Assembly (NCBI RefSeq): GCF_009796785.1
Contig: NZ_CP047026.1
Coordinates: 62,001 to 126,000, forward strand
Origin: Polaribacter sp. L3A8
GTDB taxonomy: Bacteria; Bacteroidota; Bacteroidia; Flavobacteriales; Flavobacteriaceae
DNA length: 64,000 nt
Reading direction: 5' to 3'
The notes under the pieces were generated by a model. That model was not told the origin of the DNA and did not search any database. It worked only from the letters and a program-made list of their open reading frames with translations. This document shows, piece after piece, positions 7,816 through 18,091 of the stretch. The position numbers and the translations under genes are program-made. Every line of letters starts with the position of its first letter. Position 1 is the first letter of the stretch.

Positions 7816-10584
7816 TTAATTTATAATCAATTTTTTAGTTAGAATTTGGTTTTGTGTATTCTTAATTCTTATAAAATAGATGCCTTTTTTTAATGTTGAT
7901 ATCACATAATAATTTGATTCAATATCCTCTTTAGAGTAGGTTTTAACTAACTTCCCTGTAATATCAAAAACGGATACTTTGTTTGTTTTATCAGAAAGGA
8001 CAAAGTACGTTTTAGCAGGATTAGGATATAGTTTAATGGTGTTTTTACCATCAACTGTAAAATCATCTGTAGCAAGTGAAGCAGGGTTATTTGCATACAC
8101 CCTAAATTCTCCTGGCGCTAATGTAATTGCCGCTGTTGTATTAGTAACTGTAATGTTAGCGTTGTTTTCTAATAAATTATACCAAGTACCTGTTTGCTGA
8201 AATGCAGGAACAATACTTTGCGTGGTTACCCCAAAATTTCCAATAATTGTAATATTTTGTATGTCTGTTGCTGTAGGATCTGTTAAATGAATGGTGTTTA
8301 ACCCATTAGCATTACCAACACCTAACGTGAAATTTGATGTTTCAAAAATATCATATTTTAATTTTAATTTAATTAATTTAGACCAAGTGTCTTTAACAGC
8401 TCTTCTACCTTCGTTGGCTAGATAACTCCATAAAATAGGTTTGTTACCTGTTCTACCATTTTCTTCAATAGAAAGATCATACCCTAATTCGCCAAATTGC
8501 CAAATCATTTTGGGTCCTGGTACTGTAAAGTAAAAAGCACCAGCTAATTCTTCTCTTTTTAAAGCTGTGTTTAGGTTTTTTATAGAATAGCTTCCATTAG
8601 AATTACCATATTCTAGGTTTTTGTACATTAAACGCTCTTCATCATGGCTTTCCATATAACTAACATTTGCAGGTACAGACCAACCTCTGTTTTTATAAGA
8701 AATCCAAGAAAAATCTGCATCACTACCAAAGCCCATAGTTGCTTGGTTATATTGGTGGTTATGATTTCCCCAAAGCATAATTCCTTTGCCTTCATCAAGT
8801 CTATAATTTACCCATTCGGTTTCTTCTGTATTACCTCCTAAATGTTCGAAAATAATGTAGAAATTAGGGTCTTTGTCCCATTGATAATCAGCATATTCTT
8901 TTAAAACATCAACTCTGTCTTGTTGATAATTGTTTGTACAACTTTGGTCCGCATCAGAACAGTTTTGCGTAAACCCTTTTGTTAAATCCCATCTAAAACC
9001 ATCAATTTTATATTCATCAATCCAGTATTGAGAAACTCTTTTTACATACTCTTTTACAGCTTGTTTAGAGTGATTAAAATCATTAAAAACACTGTAAGAG
9101 TGCGTTGCTGTTTGGTTGAAAAAAGGACTATTGGCACTTGCTTGTCCTCCGTAACCACCATTGTCTGTGTTCCACATTCTGTAATAAGGGTTTTGACCAC
9201 TTGCATGATTAAAAGCAACATCAACAATAACAGCAATACCTCTTCTGTGGCATTCGTCTATTAATTGTTTAAAAGAGTTTGTGTTACCATAATATTTGTC
9301 TAATGCCATGTGAAAGGAAGGGTTGTATCCCCAAGATTCATTCCCATCAAATTCCATTACAGGCATTAATTCTATAGCGTTTATACCTAATTCTTGCAAA
9401 TAATCTAATCTGTTTTGTACAGCATCAAAACTATGAAGCGTATCAAAATCTCTTATTAAAAGTTCATAAATAACTAAGTCTGTTTTTGCAGGTTTTGTAT
9501 AGTTATTTGTTTGCCAATTATAGGCAACATCACCCGTTCTTAATAAAGTAACTGCGTGGTTAGTTTTTCCTGTAGGATAACTTGCTAGGTTAGGGTAGGT
9601 GGTTGCGTTTATATATTGATCGTTGCTTTCTGTTAAAACCACTGTAGAGTATGGATCTGCAACTCTTAAATCGGCTTCAATAATATATTGATACGTATAA
9701 TCTGTTTGCGGAGTTAAGCCAGTAAGTTCTATCCAAAAACGATCTTTGCTACTGTCTTTTTTTAATAAATAAGCATCGCTTACTTGCCAATCATTAAAGC
9801 TACCAATTAGGTGAATAAATTCTTTTCCTGGTGCATAAAATACTAAAGTTGCTTTTGTATTGTCTGATGGATTTAAATTGATTCCATCTTTCATTCCAGA
9901 AGGAATTGCAGCTTCTGTAATTGTTGGTTTTACAATGGCATTAAAGCTGGTGTTTTGTACCTCTCCGTTATTTGTAGCTTCTAAAAGGTACGTTGTGTTT
10001 TCAGTTACAATAGGAGCGTAGCTATATGCCGTTGCATTGTTTTTTTGATTAATTATTGTTCCATTTGCTTTTAAAGTAAAATCGGCGGCTATTGAGCTTG
10101 TTGCATTTATTGGTAACGTTTGTCCGGAGTTTAAAACAGTTGTTGCGTCTGTAGGCGTGTTTAATGTTAATTGAAAAGTACCAACTTGGTATGTTTTATC
10201 TTGCGATTTTTTATCACCAGAACCATCTTTTGCTTTTACTAGCATGCCAATGCTACCAATGTTTGTTCTGTTATAAAAAGTAGTTGGTGTAAAAGTAATT
10301 GAGTATGTATTATTACCGTTGTTGGTTAATTTTTGTGCCTCATTAGAACTAGACCAACTTCCGTTGGTTGGAGAATCCATAGAGTTTTCTCCGCTAGAAT
10401 CATAAGACCAAGACCATAAATAAATGTCTGAAACACCCCAAGAAGCTCTTGTAATGTTAGACACTGTAATAGTTATAGCATCCGTTTCATTAAAAGTAGC
10501 AGGAGAAACAGAAAAAGTAACATTCTGTACTTGGCTAAAAGTAAAAGAGGATATTAAAAGGATTAATAAAGTAATTTTTTTCAT
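7816..10584 (-). CDS. GH13 alpha-amylase family protein with T9SS sorting domain
   Basis: Secreted alpha-glucan hydrolase, 922 aa from the ATG at 10584 (MKKITLLILLISSFTFSQ, a clean signal peptide); an ATG seven codons upstream would spoil the signal and is rejected. Two N-terminal immunoglobulin-like/starch-binding regions come first (about 20-310), the second resembling CBM48 (FIHLIGSFNDWQ). The GH13 barrel follows with conserved regions DVAFNHASG, DGFRWDLTKGF (nucleophile Asp), IIFEHLGG (acid/base Glu) and MESHDEERL (third Asp). A C-terminal type A sorting domain starts at LYPNPAKTYFV, so export by T9SS to the surface or medium is expected. It is the last gene of the SusC-SusD-SusE arm and probably makes the initial cuts in starch. 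A hairpin terminator separates it from the gene before it. Confidence 0.92.
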   Translation of the reverse strand: MKKITLLILLISSFTFSQVQNVTFSVSPATFNETDAITITVSNITRASWGVSDIYLWSWSYDSSGENSMDSPTNGSWSSSNEAQKLTNNGNNTYSITFTPTTFYNRTNIGSIGMLVKAKDGSGDKKSQDKTYQVGTFQLTLNTPTDATTVLNSGQTLPINATSSIAADFTLKANGTIINQKNNATAYSYAPIVTENTTYLLEATNNGEVQNTSFNAIVKPTITEAAIPSGMKDGINLNPSDNTKATLVFYAPGKEFIHLIGSFNDWQVSDAYLLKKDSSKDRFWIELTGLTPQTDYTYQYIIEADLRVADPYSTVVLTESNDQYINATTYPNLASYPTGKTNHAVTLLRTGDVAYNWQTNNYTKPAKTDLVIYELLIRDFDTLHSFDAVQNRLDYLQELGINAIELMPVMEFDGNESWGYNPSFHMALDKYYGNTNSFKQLIDECHRRGIAVIVDVAFNHASGQNPYYRMWNTDNGGYGGQASANSPFFNQTATHSYSVFNDFNHSKQAVKEYVKRVSQYWIDEYKIDGFRWDLTKGFTQNCSDADQSCTNNYQQDRVDVLKEYADYQWDKDPNFYIIFEHLGGNTEETEWVNYRLDEGKGIMLWGNHNHQYNQATMGFGSDADFSWISYKNRGWSVPANVSYMESHDEERLMYKNLEYGNSNGSYSIKNLNTALKREELAGAFYFTVPGPKMIWQFGELGYDLSIEENGRTGNKPILWSYLANEGRRAVKDTWSKLIKLKLKYDIFETSNFTLGVGNANGLNTIHLTDPTATDIQNITIIGNFGVTTQSIVPAFQQTGTWYNLLENNANITVTNTTAAITLAPGEFRVYANNPASLATDDFTVDGKNTIKLYPNPAKTYFVLSDKTNKVSVFDITGKLVKTYSKEDIESNYYVISTLKKGIYFIRIKNTQNQILTKKLIIN

Positions 10585-10601
10585 AAAATAGGATGTTAAA
10601 A

Positions 10602-10631
10602 ACAAAGGCCACCCATAAAGGTAGCCTTTGT
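10602..10631 (-). terminator. Hairpin terminator or attenuator before the T9SS amylase gene
   Basis: An ACAAAGGC/GCCTTTGT stem with an inner ACC/GGT extension and one mismatch is followed on the minus strand by TTTTAAC. It lies in the 61-base gap between the SusE/F-like gene and the amylase gene, so it probably lowers amylase transcription relative to the upstream sus genes. Confidence 0.65.
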
Positions 10632-10645
10632 AAAGTTTTATAAAA

Positions 10646-12322
10646 TTATAGAACAGTTACTGTTCCTTTATTATAATCTACTGTAATTTTATAGGTACCA
10701 TCTCCAGGAGATTTTACGTTGTTTTCATTATCAACAACTAACATACCAGTATTTTCTTTGCTTTCTCCCCAATCATTATCCCAAGCACCTTGTTGAGGTA
10801 AAAATTTAAACTCGTCTGTTGCGGTTAATGTTTGTGTAATTTCAAACAATCCTTCAGATACTTTTGTAAATGCAGGTGCCGTAGCATTGTTCCAACCATT
10901 TGGAGAACCTACTAAGTAAAGGTTTGTAGGTATTTCTGTTAGATTAAATGTTAATTTATTAAAATCTAAAGTAACCATATAAGTACCAGCAGTAGTTACT
11001 TTTATGTTTTGTTCATCATCTAATTCTAAAGAACCAGCAGTTGTTTTGCTTTCTCCCCAATCACCATCCCAAGAACCAGAAGTAGGAAGTAGTTTAAATT
11101 CGTCATTATCAGAAAAAGCTTGCACTTTTGTAAAGATGCCGTTTCCTGAAGTATAAAATTGTTGCGTTGCATCTGCATTGTTCCAACCATTATGAGCACC
11201 TACCATAAACAGAGTGTCTATATTTTGTAATTTAAAGCTTAATGTATTAAAGTCTATAATTACTAAATAAGTACCTGCTGCAGTTACTTTAATGTTTTGC
11301 TCACCGTCTTGTACTATTTTACCCGCATTGTTTGGGTCTTCTCCATAATCTCCGTCCCAAGCACCTGATGTAGGTAACAATTTAAATTCATCGTTTGCAG
11401 AAAAAGCTTGTACTTTGGTAAAAACTCCATTTCCTGAAGTATAAAACTGTTGAGTTGCATCGGCATTGTTCCAGCCATTATGAGCACCTACCATGTATAA
11501 ATTATCTGGTATTTCTGCTTTAAATCCTGTTAATGAAACTGTAATAGCTTCTGAGGTTCTTGCTAAATCTCCCGAAGCAGATTTTGCAATAGCTTTAATT
11601 CTAAAATCGAAGTTAGAAGCAACGTCTGCAACACCTCCGTTAGCAATCACTAAATCATTTAAATTATCATGAGAAATTTCGAAAGTAGTTGTGTTTGTAG
11701 AACCAATGTTTGCAAGAGAAGCAAAACTAGTACCTGCTACAGCCATTTCTATTTCATAACTAATAATTAAGCTACTAGATGCACCTATTTCTGGATCATT
11801 CCAAGTTAGGGTTAAGGCTGTTTCATCAGGATTAACGTCGGTTAATACTTTGGTAAAAGTATTGTCTGGACTAGTAATTACCGGTGGTTTTACAGCAAAT
11901 TTAGAAATTTGAAATAAAACTACGTTAGACATTGCACTACCTATAGATAATCTTACATAAATAGGTGTTTCTGTATACGATTTTACATCTGTATTTTCTA
12001 AAGCTTTGTTTAATTCTGATACTGTGATTGTAAAGTTCTTTTTATCTGTAGTACCTAATTGAATAGGGGCTGCAAAAGTACTTTCTAAATCCATTTCTAC
12101 CGTATAAGTTGCAGCGGTGTTAATTTCATCTATCCAAGTAATTGTAAATGCAGGATTGTCTAGTAATTCTGAGTTTAAAAACACATTACTAATTCCTGGT
12201 GTTACTAACTCAAAAACAGGATCTGGACTTGTTATTGTTAAGCTCTCTTCTGTTTCACAAGCACCTAAAAAAAGTGTAAGTGATAAAAATAAGTAGCTTA
12301 ATCTTTTTAAATAAGTTTTCAT
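10646..12322 (-). CDS. SusE/SusF-like outer-membrane starch-binding lipoprotein
   Basis: 558-residue lipoprotein: signal peptide ending in LFLGACETEE with the lipidated cysteine. Two N-terminal SusE-type Ig domains (about 30-270) are followed by three tandem SusF/SusE-type starch-binding modules (about 272-370, 371-466 and 467-558). Each module opens with a VGAHNGWNNA or VGSPNGWNNA segment and contains FKLLPTSGAWDGDYGE or a close variant. The tryptophans in these motifs fit known alpha-glucan stacking positions. Modules one and two are nearly identical, offset by 288 bp (96 codons), pointing to a recent duplication. The preceding gene on this strand is another SusE-like lipoprotein, and susD and susC lie further upstream. 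Expected role: hold starch or maltodextrin at the cell surface. Confidence 0.9.
   Translation of the reverse strand: MKTYLKRLSYLFLSLTLFLGACETEESLTITSPDPVFELVTPGISNVFLNSELLDNPAFTITWIDEINTAATYTVEMDLESTFAAPIQLGTTDKKNFTITVSELNKALENTDVKSYTETPIYVRLSIGSAMSNVVLFQISKFAVKPPVITSPDNTFTKVLTDVNPDETALTLTWNDPEIGASSSLIISYEIEMAVAGTSFASLANIGSTNTTTFEISHDNLNDLVIANGGVADVASNFDFRIKAIAKSASGDLARTSEAITVSLTGFKAEIPDNLYMVGAHNGWNNADATQQFYTSGNGVFTKVQAFSANDEFKLLPTSGAWDGDYGEDPNNAGKIVQDGEQNIKVTAAGTYLVIIDFNTLSFKLQNIDTLFMVGAHNGWNNADATQQFYTSGNGIFTKVQAFSDNDEFKLLPTSGSWDGDWGESKTTAGSLELDDEQNIKVTTAGTYMVTLDFNKLTFNLTEIPTNLYLVGSPNGWNNATAPAFTKVSEGLFEITQTLTATDEFKFLPQQGAWDNDWGESKENTGMLVVDNENNVKSPGDGTYKITVDYNKGTVTVL
10880..11515 (-). repeat. 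Tandem starch-binding module repeats within the SusE/F-like gene
   Basis: Three in-frame repeats begin near the GCATTGTTCCA landmarks at 11463, 11175 and 10884 (plus-strand reading), spaced 288 and 291 bases. The first two encoded units share almost every residue, including VGAHNGWNNADATQQFYTS. Confidence 0.75.
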
Positions 12323-12343
12323 TTTATATCTATTTTTAAGTTA

Positions 12344-13483
12344 TTATAAATTTAAAGGCATTAAGATATAACGACCTGTTAAATCATTAAACCAAACATC
12401 ATAATCATCTTCTACAATTACAGGTATTGCACCACCACCATCGGTTGCTACTCCAGAAAAAGAAGTTGAGCTTCCCCATTTAGCACTTGCACCTGTAACA
12501 AATTCTACTTCACCAGGAGTTAAATGAATTGCAGTTGCAAACCAAATATGACCATCAAAAACTAAAGGAGTCATGGCTACATTAGCTGTACTAGATCCTT
12601 GTATTTCTAATGATGTAGGGCTTACAATACCGTCAGCATTAAAAGGTTCTATAGAATATTTTTTAGAAGCAAAGTTTACTTTAAAGGTATAGTAACCATC
12701 AGTTTTTACACCAAATCTACCTGGATCAGAATCTTGTGTTGCAGGGTTTCCTGCAATGTCACCTTCAGCATCTATTGGATCTTCATTATCTGGGTAAGTT
12801 GTTCCCCATTGGTTAGACCATTCTCCTTTTGTTTCAATTAGTTTAAATCTTCCTTCACCATCATCTGCAGTTGCTTTTGCAAAATAACCAGTATAGTAAA
12901 ACGTATTGCTATCTGTTTCATCTCTAAATAAAGCAGGGTTGTTACCTGTTGCAAAATTATCCCAACCTGGAGCTGTTGCATTACCTATTAAATAATAATC
13001 TTTAAAAGAGTAGTTAAAGTATGGATATACACTAAACTGAATTACATTAGAAGTAGCCGTTTCATTATTTTGAGTACCTAATGAGGCAACAATTCTAATA
13101 TAAATATCTGACCAGTTAAAAGGATTTACACCTGCATTACCTGCAGCTGCATTTACCTCGTTTATAGATAATGTTGCAGAAGTTTTACCAGAAATTGTTG
13201 ATGCAGTAACTGGTGCTGTAAAAGCATCATCTTTAGAAAACTGGATAGCATAGTTAACCGCAGCTTGTATACCGTAATCTGCTTCATCCCAATTTAAAGT
13301 TAATGCAGGGTTTGTAGTATTTACAGCATCTAATTCTAATTGAGTAAAATTTAATTCAGCTAAAATAGGTGCTGTTGGAGCTGATATCGTAAATGTATCA
13401 GAAGTGTCATCGCAAGATTGGAAAAATAAAAGTACTAGACCAATGATACTAACTGCTGAAAATCTTTTTATGTTTTTCATCAT
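12344..13483 (-). CDS. SusE-like surface lipoprotein
   Basis: 379-residue lipoprotein with a signal peptide (MKNIKRFSAVSIIGLVLLFFQSC; lipidated Cys before DDTSDTF). An N-terminal SusE-type Ig domain (about 35-150) contains LTLNWDEADYGIQAAVNYAIQF. The C-terminal part (about 155-379) has a YYLIGNATAPGWDNFATGN segment and a WSNQWGTTYPDNEDP segment, related to SusE/SusF starch-binding domains. Either of the two adjacent ATG codons could be the start. It sits 18 bases after susD and 21 bases before the second SusE/F-like gene, clearly one operon. Likely role: outer-leaflet binding of alpha-glucan for the SusC/SusD transporter. Confidence 0.87.
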   Translation of the reverse strand: MMKNIKRFSAVSIIGLVLLFFQSCDDTSDTFTISAPTAPILAELNFTQLELDAVNTTNPALTLNWDEADYGIQAAVNYAIQFSKDDAFTAPVTASTISGKTSATLSINEVNAAAGNAGVNPFNWSDIYIRIVASLGTQNNETATSNVIQFSVYPYFNYSFKDYYLIGNATAPGWDNFATGNNPALFRDETDSNTFYYTGYFAKATADDGEGRFKLIETKGEWSNQWGTTYPDNEDPIDAEGDIAGNPATQDSDPGRFGVKTDGYYTFKVNFASKKYSIEPFNADGIVSPTSLEIQGSSTANVAMTPLVFDGHIWFATAIHLTPGEVEFVTGASAKWGSSTSFSGVATDGGGAIPVIVEDDYDVWFNDLTGRYILMPLNL

Positions 13484-13501
13484 TTGTAATTTGTTTTTAA
13501 A

Positions 13502-15115
13502 TTAATACCCAGTATTTTGAGTTAAATTTGGGTTAGAAGCTAAACTAGCTGTAGGTATAGGATATACTTTCATGTAAGAAGGTAAAGCAATACCGTTACT
13601 TCCATTTCCTTTCCATGCCCAATTGTAATTACCACCAGTAAACTTACCAAATCGAATTAAATCTTGTCTTCTGTGTGCTTCCCAGTGTAACTCTCTTGCT
13701 CTTTCATCTAAAATAAAATCTAGAGAAATATCTGCGGCAGTTAAGTTGTTTTGAGGGTTGTTAGCTCTAGTTCTTAGTGCATTAATATACGTTTCCATAT
13801 CTGCATTAGAACCTCCTGACCCGCCTCTTAAATGTGCTTCTGCATACATTAAATATACATCTGCTAATCTAAACAAAGGGAAATCTGTGTCTACAAAAGT
13901 TTGGTTAGAACCAAAGGTTCCGGTAGAAGTTGCATTTGAGTATTTTTCTATAATATAACCTTGATCTTTATCTGAGATATCAGTAATGTCAATACTTCTT
14001 GTTCCAGAGATAATGGTGTTTCTAGTGTCTCCAGAAAAGATACCACCATCAAATAATTGAGCAAATTGTTTTCTTACTCTTAATGCGCCTCCCCATCCAG
14101 AAGCACCAACACCTAAAGGAATACCGTTTGCTTCTAAACTTCCTATTTCACCATTTACCATAACAGTTGTTGGTCCGTAGTTTTGTGTAATTAAACCATC
14201 AGCAATTAAAGGAAAAATAATTTCGTTGATTGCTGAATTGGTATTGTTATCAGCCATAAATAAATGAGCGTAATTGGTTGCTAAAGAAAACCCACCACCT
14301 ATAATTTTTTTACTTTCGGTTAAGCATTCTGTATATTTTGCTTCACCAATATATACTTCTGCATTTAAATACATTTTAGCTAAAATCATCCACGCAACAG
14401 CTTTGTCTGCTCTACCATGTTGATTGGTTTTTGGAGCCATTAAATCGGCATCGATTGCTAATAATTCGCTTTCTATGAATGTAAATAATTCAGCTCTGTC
14501 TGCTTGTGGAGGATTAAAACCTGCTGTTGGGTCTGTTTCTACTACCATTGGGGCTTTACCATATAGATCCATTAAGTTATAATAAGACAAAGCTCTTAGT
14601 AAACGCGCTTCTGCTCTATAAGTAACAATGTTTTCTCTTGTTGCAGTAGAAACGTTTCTTGCATCTAATTTTGCTGCTGTTGTTTCTCTTAAAAAGTTAT
14701 TTGCAAATGCAACTGTAACCATAGCTCTACTAAACATACCTAATATTACAGGGTTTTGAGCAGTCCAAATATTACGTTGTAGTTCTCTTGTGCCAGGGTC
14801 ATTTTCATAAGACCAAATCATTTGATCTGCAGATAATGTTTGTAAGTATAATAATGTTCTACCATATTGACTAGTACCCGCGTCTAATCCTTTAATATTA
14901 GAACTTTCTGGACCATCAACACCTGTTAAAGATAAGTTTGCGTAAGTACCTGCTAAAACTTCTAAGTAAGCATTTTCATTTTCAAATAACGCATCACTTA
15001 AAACCGTTTGATCATCTTCGGGTACAATATTTAAATCTTTTGTACAAGAAGCAACTACTGATGTTAGTAAAATAACAACGAATAGATTTTTTATTGTTTT
15101 TATATATTTTTTCAT
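13502..15115 (-). CDS. susD: SusD/RagB-family nutrient-binding lipoprotein (alpha-glucan locus)
   Basis: Surface lid of the SusC transporter that captures malto-oligosaccharides. I start it at the ATG at 15115 (MKKYIKTIKNLFVVILL), giving 537 aa; an ATG ten codons upstream would overlap the end of susC and damage the signal peptide. The lipidation site is VVASC followed by TKDLN. Typical SusD features follow: TPR-like helices with RAEARLLRALSYYNLMDLYGKAP, then FPLFRLADVYLMYAEAHLRGG and the C-terminal ERARELHWEAHRRQDLIRFGKF. It starts 10 bases after the susC stop. The starch assignment comes from its neighbours, not from SusD sequence alone. Confidence 0.93.
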   Translation of the reverse strand: MKKYIKTIKNLFVVILLTSVVASCTKDLNIVPEDDQTVLSDALFENENAYLEVLAGTYANLSLTGVDGPESSNIKGLDAGTSQYGRTLLYLQTLSADQMIWSYENDPGTRELQRNIWTAQNPVILGMFSRAMVTVAFANNFLRETTAAKLDARNVSTATRENIVTYRAEARLLRALSYYNLMDLYGKAPMVVETDPTAGFNPPQADRAELFTFIESELLAIDADLMAPKTNQHGRADKAVAWMILAKMYLNAEVYIGEAKYTECLTESKKIIGGGFSLATNYAHLFMADNNTNSAINEIIFPLIADGLITQNYGPTTVMVNGEIGSLEANGIPLGVGASGWGGALRVRKQFAQLFDGGIFSGDTRNTIISGTRSIDITDISDKDQGYIIEKYSNATSTGTFGSNQTFVDTDFPLFRLADVYLMYAEAHLRGGSGGSNADMETYINALRTRANNPQNNLTAADISLDFILDERARELHWEAHRRQDLIRFGKFTGGNYNWAWKGNGSNGIALPSYMKVYPIPTASLASNPNLTQNTGY

Positions 15116-15125
15116 CTTGTTTTTA

Positions 15126-18047
15126 TTAGAATTTAATATTAGCACCCATTAAAAAGTTTCTAGATCTTGGATAAATTAAATTATCAATTCCTTCAAATAC
15201 TTCTGGGTCTAAACCAGAGTAGTTTGTTAAAGTGAATACATTTTGTACACCAGCCCATAAACGAATACTGCTATATGAGAATTTTTTTATTGGGTTGTTA
15301 AAAGTATATCCTAAAGTAACATTGTCCATTCTTAAATAAGAAGCATTTTCTATATAGATGTCAGAATTTATAACATCAGAAGTTCTTAAGAAATCTGTAT
15401 CTAATACCGTGGTAGGAATGTTACCTAAAACAGCGTTATCTAGTAATAATTCATATTGAGCTCTAGAAGAGTTTACGTTGTTGTAAACATAATTACCAAG
15501 GCTTGCTCTTAAATTAAAAGCGACATCGAAATTTTTGTAATTAAAATTAGATTGAAAACCTAAAGTAACATCAGCATTTGGATTTTCTTTTAAATATCTA
15601 TCATCATCATTTATAATATTATCTCCATTTAAATCTGCGTAGGCTCCTTCAATAGGTTTACCTGCAGTATTGTATAATTGTTTGTAAACATAAAATGAAT
15701 TAGGAGCAAAACCTTCTCTTAATAATTGAATCGTATTACCAGTTCCTCCAGCAATACCACCTGTTCTAACATCTTGGTTGTTTGCAAGTTCTGTTATTTT
15801 TCTGTCTAAATAGGTTGCGTTAAAGGTAAAGTTCCAATTATAGTCTTCACTTTTAAGGATGTCTCCGTTTAAAGTAAACTCTAAACCTTTAATTTGTAAT
15901 TGACCAATATTTTGGATTGTACTGTTTCCAAAATTAGTACCATCTGCTAAAGCAGCATCAAATAATAAATCATCAGATGTTTTTTGAAAAGCACTTAAAG
16001 ATCCACTAAACTTATTATCAAACAAACCATAGTCTACACCAAATTCAATAGTTGTTGTTTCTTCCCATTTTAAATCAGGATTTACAACCGAAGGAATGGT
16101 AGATTTTATAGAAGAGTTACCAAATAAATATCTTGAGGTTTCATTACCAAAACGGTATCTATCTAAATACAAATCATTAACACCAGGTATGTTTTGTTGC
16201 CCGGTTAAACCAACACTTGCTCTTAATTTTAAGCTAGATAATACTTTAGAATCTTTTAAGAAATCTTCATCACTTATATTCCAAGCTAATGCGGCACCAC
16301 CAAAGTTACCCCATTGATTGTCTGAACTAAAACGAGAAGTACCATCTCTTCTAAAGTTTAAAGTAAGTAAATATTTTTCGTTGTATTTAAATTTAAGTCT
16401 ACTAAAGAATCCTAAGTTAACAACATCTGGATCTGCAAATGTGGTAGGAATATTTTCTGGATTATTTCTGTTTCCAGAATTGGTACCAAAGTTTTCGAAT
16501 CTCTGATAAGAATACCCACCAGTAAAATCTACATTTAATTGATTAAAACTTTTTGAATAGTTTAAATACGTATCAAATAATTTATTACCTCTTTCTTGGG
16601 TGTTAAAAGCATCATTACCAAAAAATAATGCGTTAGATTGAGCAGGAGCTAATTTTGATGTAATGTCGCTGTTTTCTGATGTAATCTTATCGAAACCAAC
16701 ATTTACAACCGCTCTTAAATCTGGTATAAAGTGAAACTTGTAATCGAAATTTAAGTTACCGTATTGTCTAAAAGCGTACCCTGTATTATTTCGTTGTAAT
16801 AAAGAGGCAATAGGGTTGGTAGTTCCGTTTGCAATTTCTCCATTAGAAAAATGTTGATAAAAGCCACCAAACCTAGAAGAAGCATCGTAAACAGGTTGTG
16901 TAGGATCATAACGTAAAGCAGCACCAATTTGTCCTGAATCACCAAAACGACTATCTTCAAAAACTCTGTTATAGTTTAAGTTAATTTTTAAATGATCTTT
17001 AAATAAAGAAGGATTCATAGAAAGAGAAATTGTTTTTCTATCAAATTGAGACGTTAATAAGGCTCCTTCTTGGTTGGCAAAACCTATAGAAAGTCTTGTT
17101 GGTATTGCACCAAATATTTGTCCTTTTGCAGTAAGGTTGTATAAAGAAGACGTTGTAGAACGTAATACTTCATCTTGCCAATCTGTATTTGCATTCCCTA
17201 AAGTACTCACATCGCCTGGTCTTTTTGCAGTAATTAAACTTCTATAATCATTTGCCGAAAAAACATTTACTCTATCTAATACTTCACCAAAAGTATATTG
17301 CATATCAAAATCTAATGTAAAATCTTTTCTACCTTTTTTAGTAGTAATAATAATAACACCATTAGAAGCTCTAGAACCATAAATAGCAGTTGCAGATGCA
17401 TCTTTTAAAACAGAAAATGATTCAATGTCATTTGGGTTAATGTTTGCTAATAAACCACGAGAACCAGAAATACTAGCATCACTGTTTTCTATAGGCAAAC
17501 CATCTATAATAATTAAAGGACTGTTAGAAGCACCAATAGAAGATCCTCCACGAATAGTAATTTGAGATCCAGAACCAGGAGCACCACTTGTAGTAACATT
17601 TACCCCAGAAACTCTACCACTTAATAAATTTTCTGGTGTTACAATGTTTCCTTTTGTGAAATCTTTAGCTGTAATAGACTCTACAGAACCAGTTGCATCT
17701 TTAACGGTAGTTGTACCATAACCTACCACAACAATCTCATCTAAAGATTCGGCAGATTCTGATAACTCAACAATAAGGTTAAAATCTGTACTAATTGTAA
17801 CTTCTTTATCTGCAAATCCTAAATATCTAAACACAAGTACACTTCCCGTTTGTACCTTATCAATAGCAAAGTTTCCATCAAAATCGGTTTGTGTACCTCT
17901 TGTAGTACCTTTTAATACTACACTAACACCTGGCAAAGGACTGCCCGATGTTTTTTCTTTTACAACACCTTTAACTGTTTGTTGTGCAAACATGCTAAAT
18001 GATGATGTTAAAAGAATTCCAATTAACAATAATTTAAATTTTTTCAT
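15126..18047 (-). CDS. susC: SusC/RagA-family TonB-dependent outer-membrane transporter (alpha-glucan locus)
   Basis: 973-residue outer-membrane importer. A signal peptide (MKKFKLLLIGILLTSSFSMFAQ) is followed by a carboxypeptidase-D-like Ig domain (about 24-100, VKGVVKEKTSGSPLPGVSVVLKG). Then come the TonB-box/plug region starting at DEIVVVGYGTTTVKD and the plug domain with RGGSSIGASNSPLIIIDG and ASATAIYGSRASNGVIIITT. The rest is a 22-strand barrel ending in an aromatic C-terminus (FLMGANIKF). It is the first gene of the leftward arm and is separated from the divergent LacI-type regulator by 199 bases that contain a perfect operator-like palindrome. It should import malto-oligosaccharides with the SusD protein, powered by TonB. 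Confidence 0.95.
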   Translation of the reverse strand: MKKFKLLLIGILLTSSFSMFAQQTVKGVVKEKTSGSPLPGVSVVLKGTTRGTQTDFDGNFAIDKVQTGSVLVFRYLGFADKEVTISTDFNLIVELSESAESLDEIVVVGYGTTTVKDATGSVESITAKDFTKGNIVTPENLLSGRVSGVNVTTSGAPGSGSQITIRGGSSIGASNSPLIIIDGLPIENSDASISGSRGLLANINPNDIESFSVLKDASATAIYGSRASNGVIIITTKKGRKDFTLDFDMQYTFGEVLDRVNVFSANDYRSLITAKRPGDVSTLGNANTDWQDEVLRSTTSSLYNLTAKGQIFGAIPTRLSIGFANQEGALLTSQFDRKTISLSMNPSLFKDHLKINLNYNRVFEDSRFGDSGQIGAALRYDPTQPVYDASSRFGGFYQHFSNGEIANGTTNPIASLLQRNNTGYAFRQYGNLNFDYKFHFIPDLRAVVNVGFDKITSENSDITSKLAPAQSNALFFGNDAFNTQERGNKLFDTYLNYSKSFNQLNVDFTGGYSYQRFENFGTNSGNRNNPENIPTTFADPDVVNLGFFSRLKFKYNEKYLLTLNFRRDGTSRFSSDNQWGNFGGAALAWNISDEDFLKDSKVLSSLKLRASVGLTGQQNIPGVNDLYLDRYRFGNETSRYLFGNSSIKSTIPSVVNPDLKWEETTTIEFGVDYGLFDNKFSGSLSAFQKTSDDLLFDAALADGTNFGNSTIQNIGQLQIKGLEFTLNGDILKSEDYNWNFTFNATYLDRKITELANNQDVRTGGIAGGTGNTIQLLREGFAPNSFYVYKQLYNTAGKPIEGAYADLNGDNIINDDDRYLKENPNADVTLGFQSNFNYKNFDVAFNLRASLGNYVYNNVNSSRAQYELLLDNAVLGNIPTTVLDTDFLRTSDVINSDIYIENASYLRMDNVTLGYTFNNPIKKFSYSSIRLWAGVQNVFTLTNYSGLDPEVFEGIDNLIYPRSRNFLMGANIKF

Positions 18048-18091
18048 GTATATTTTGTTAAATTATAACTGTAAATTTGACTTGTCGACAA

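Noticed and set aside
10585..10605. Longer start of the T9SS amylase (seven extra residues)
   Set aside because: The extra residues precede a perfect signal peptide; the internal ATG at 10584 is the natural start.
10880..11515. CRISPR-like or satellite repeat array
   Set aside because: The repeats are 288-291 bases, in frame and encode known starch-binding modules; there are no short repeats with unique spacers anywhere in the window.
15116..15145. Longer start of the alpha-glucan SusD gene
   Set aside because: It would overlap the end of susC and add polar residues before the lipoprotein signal; ATG at 15115 is preferred.
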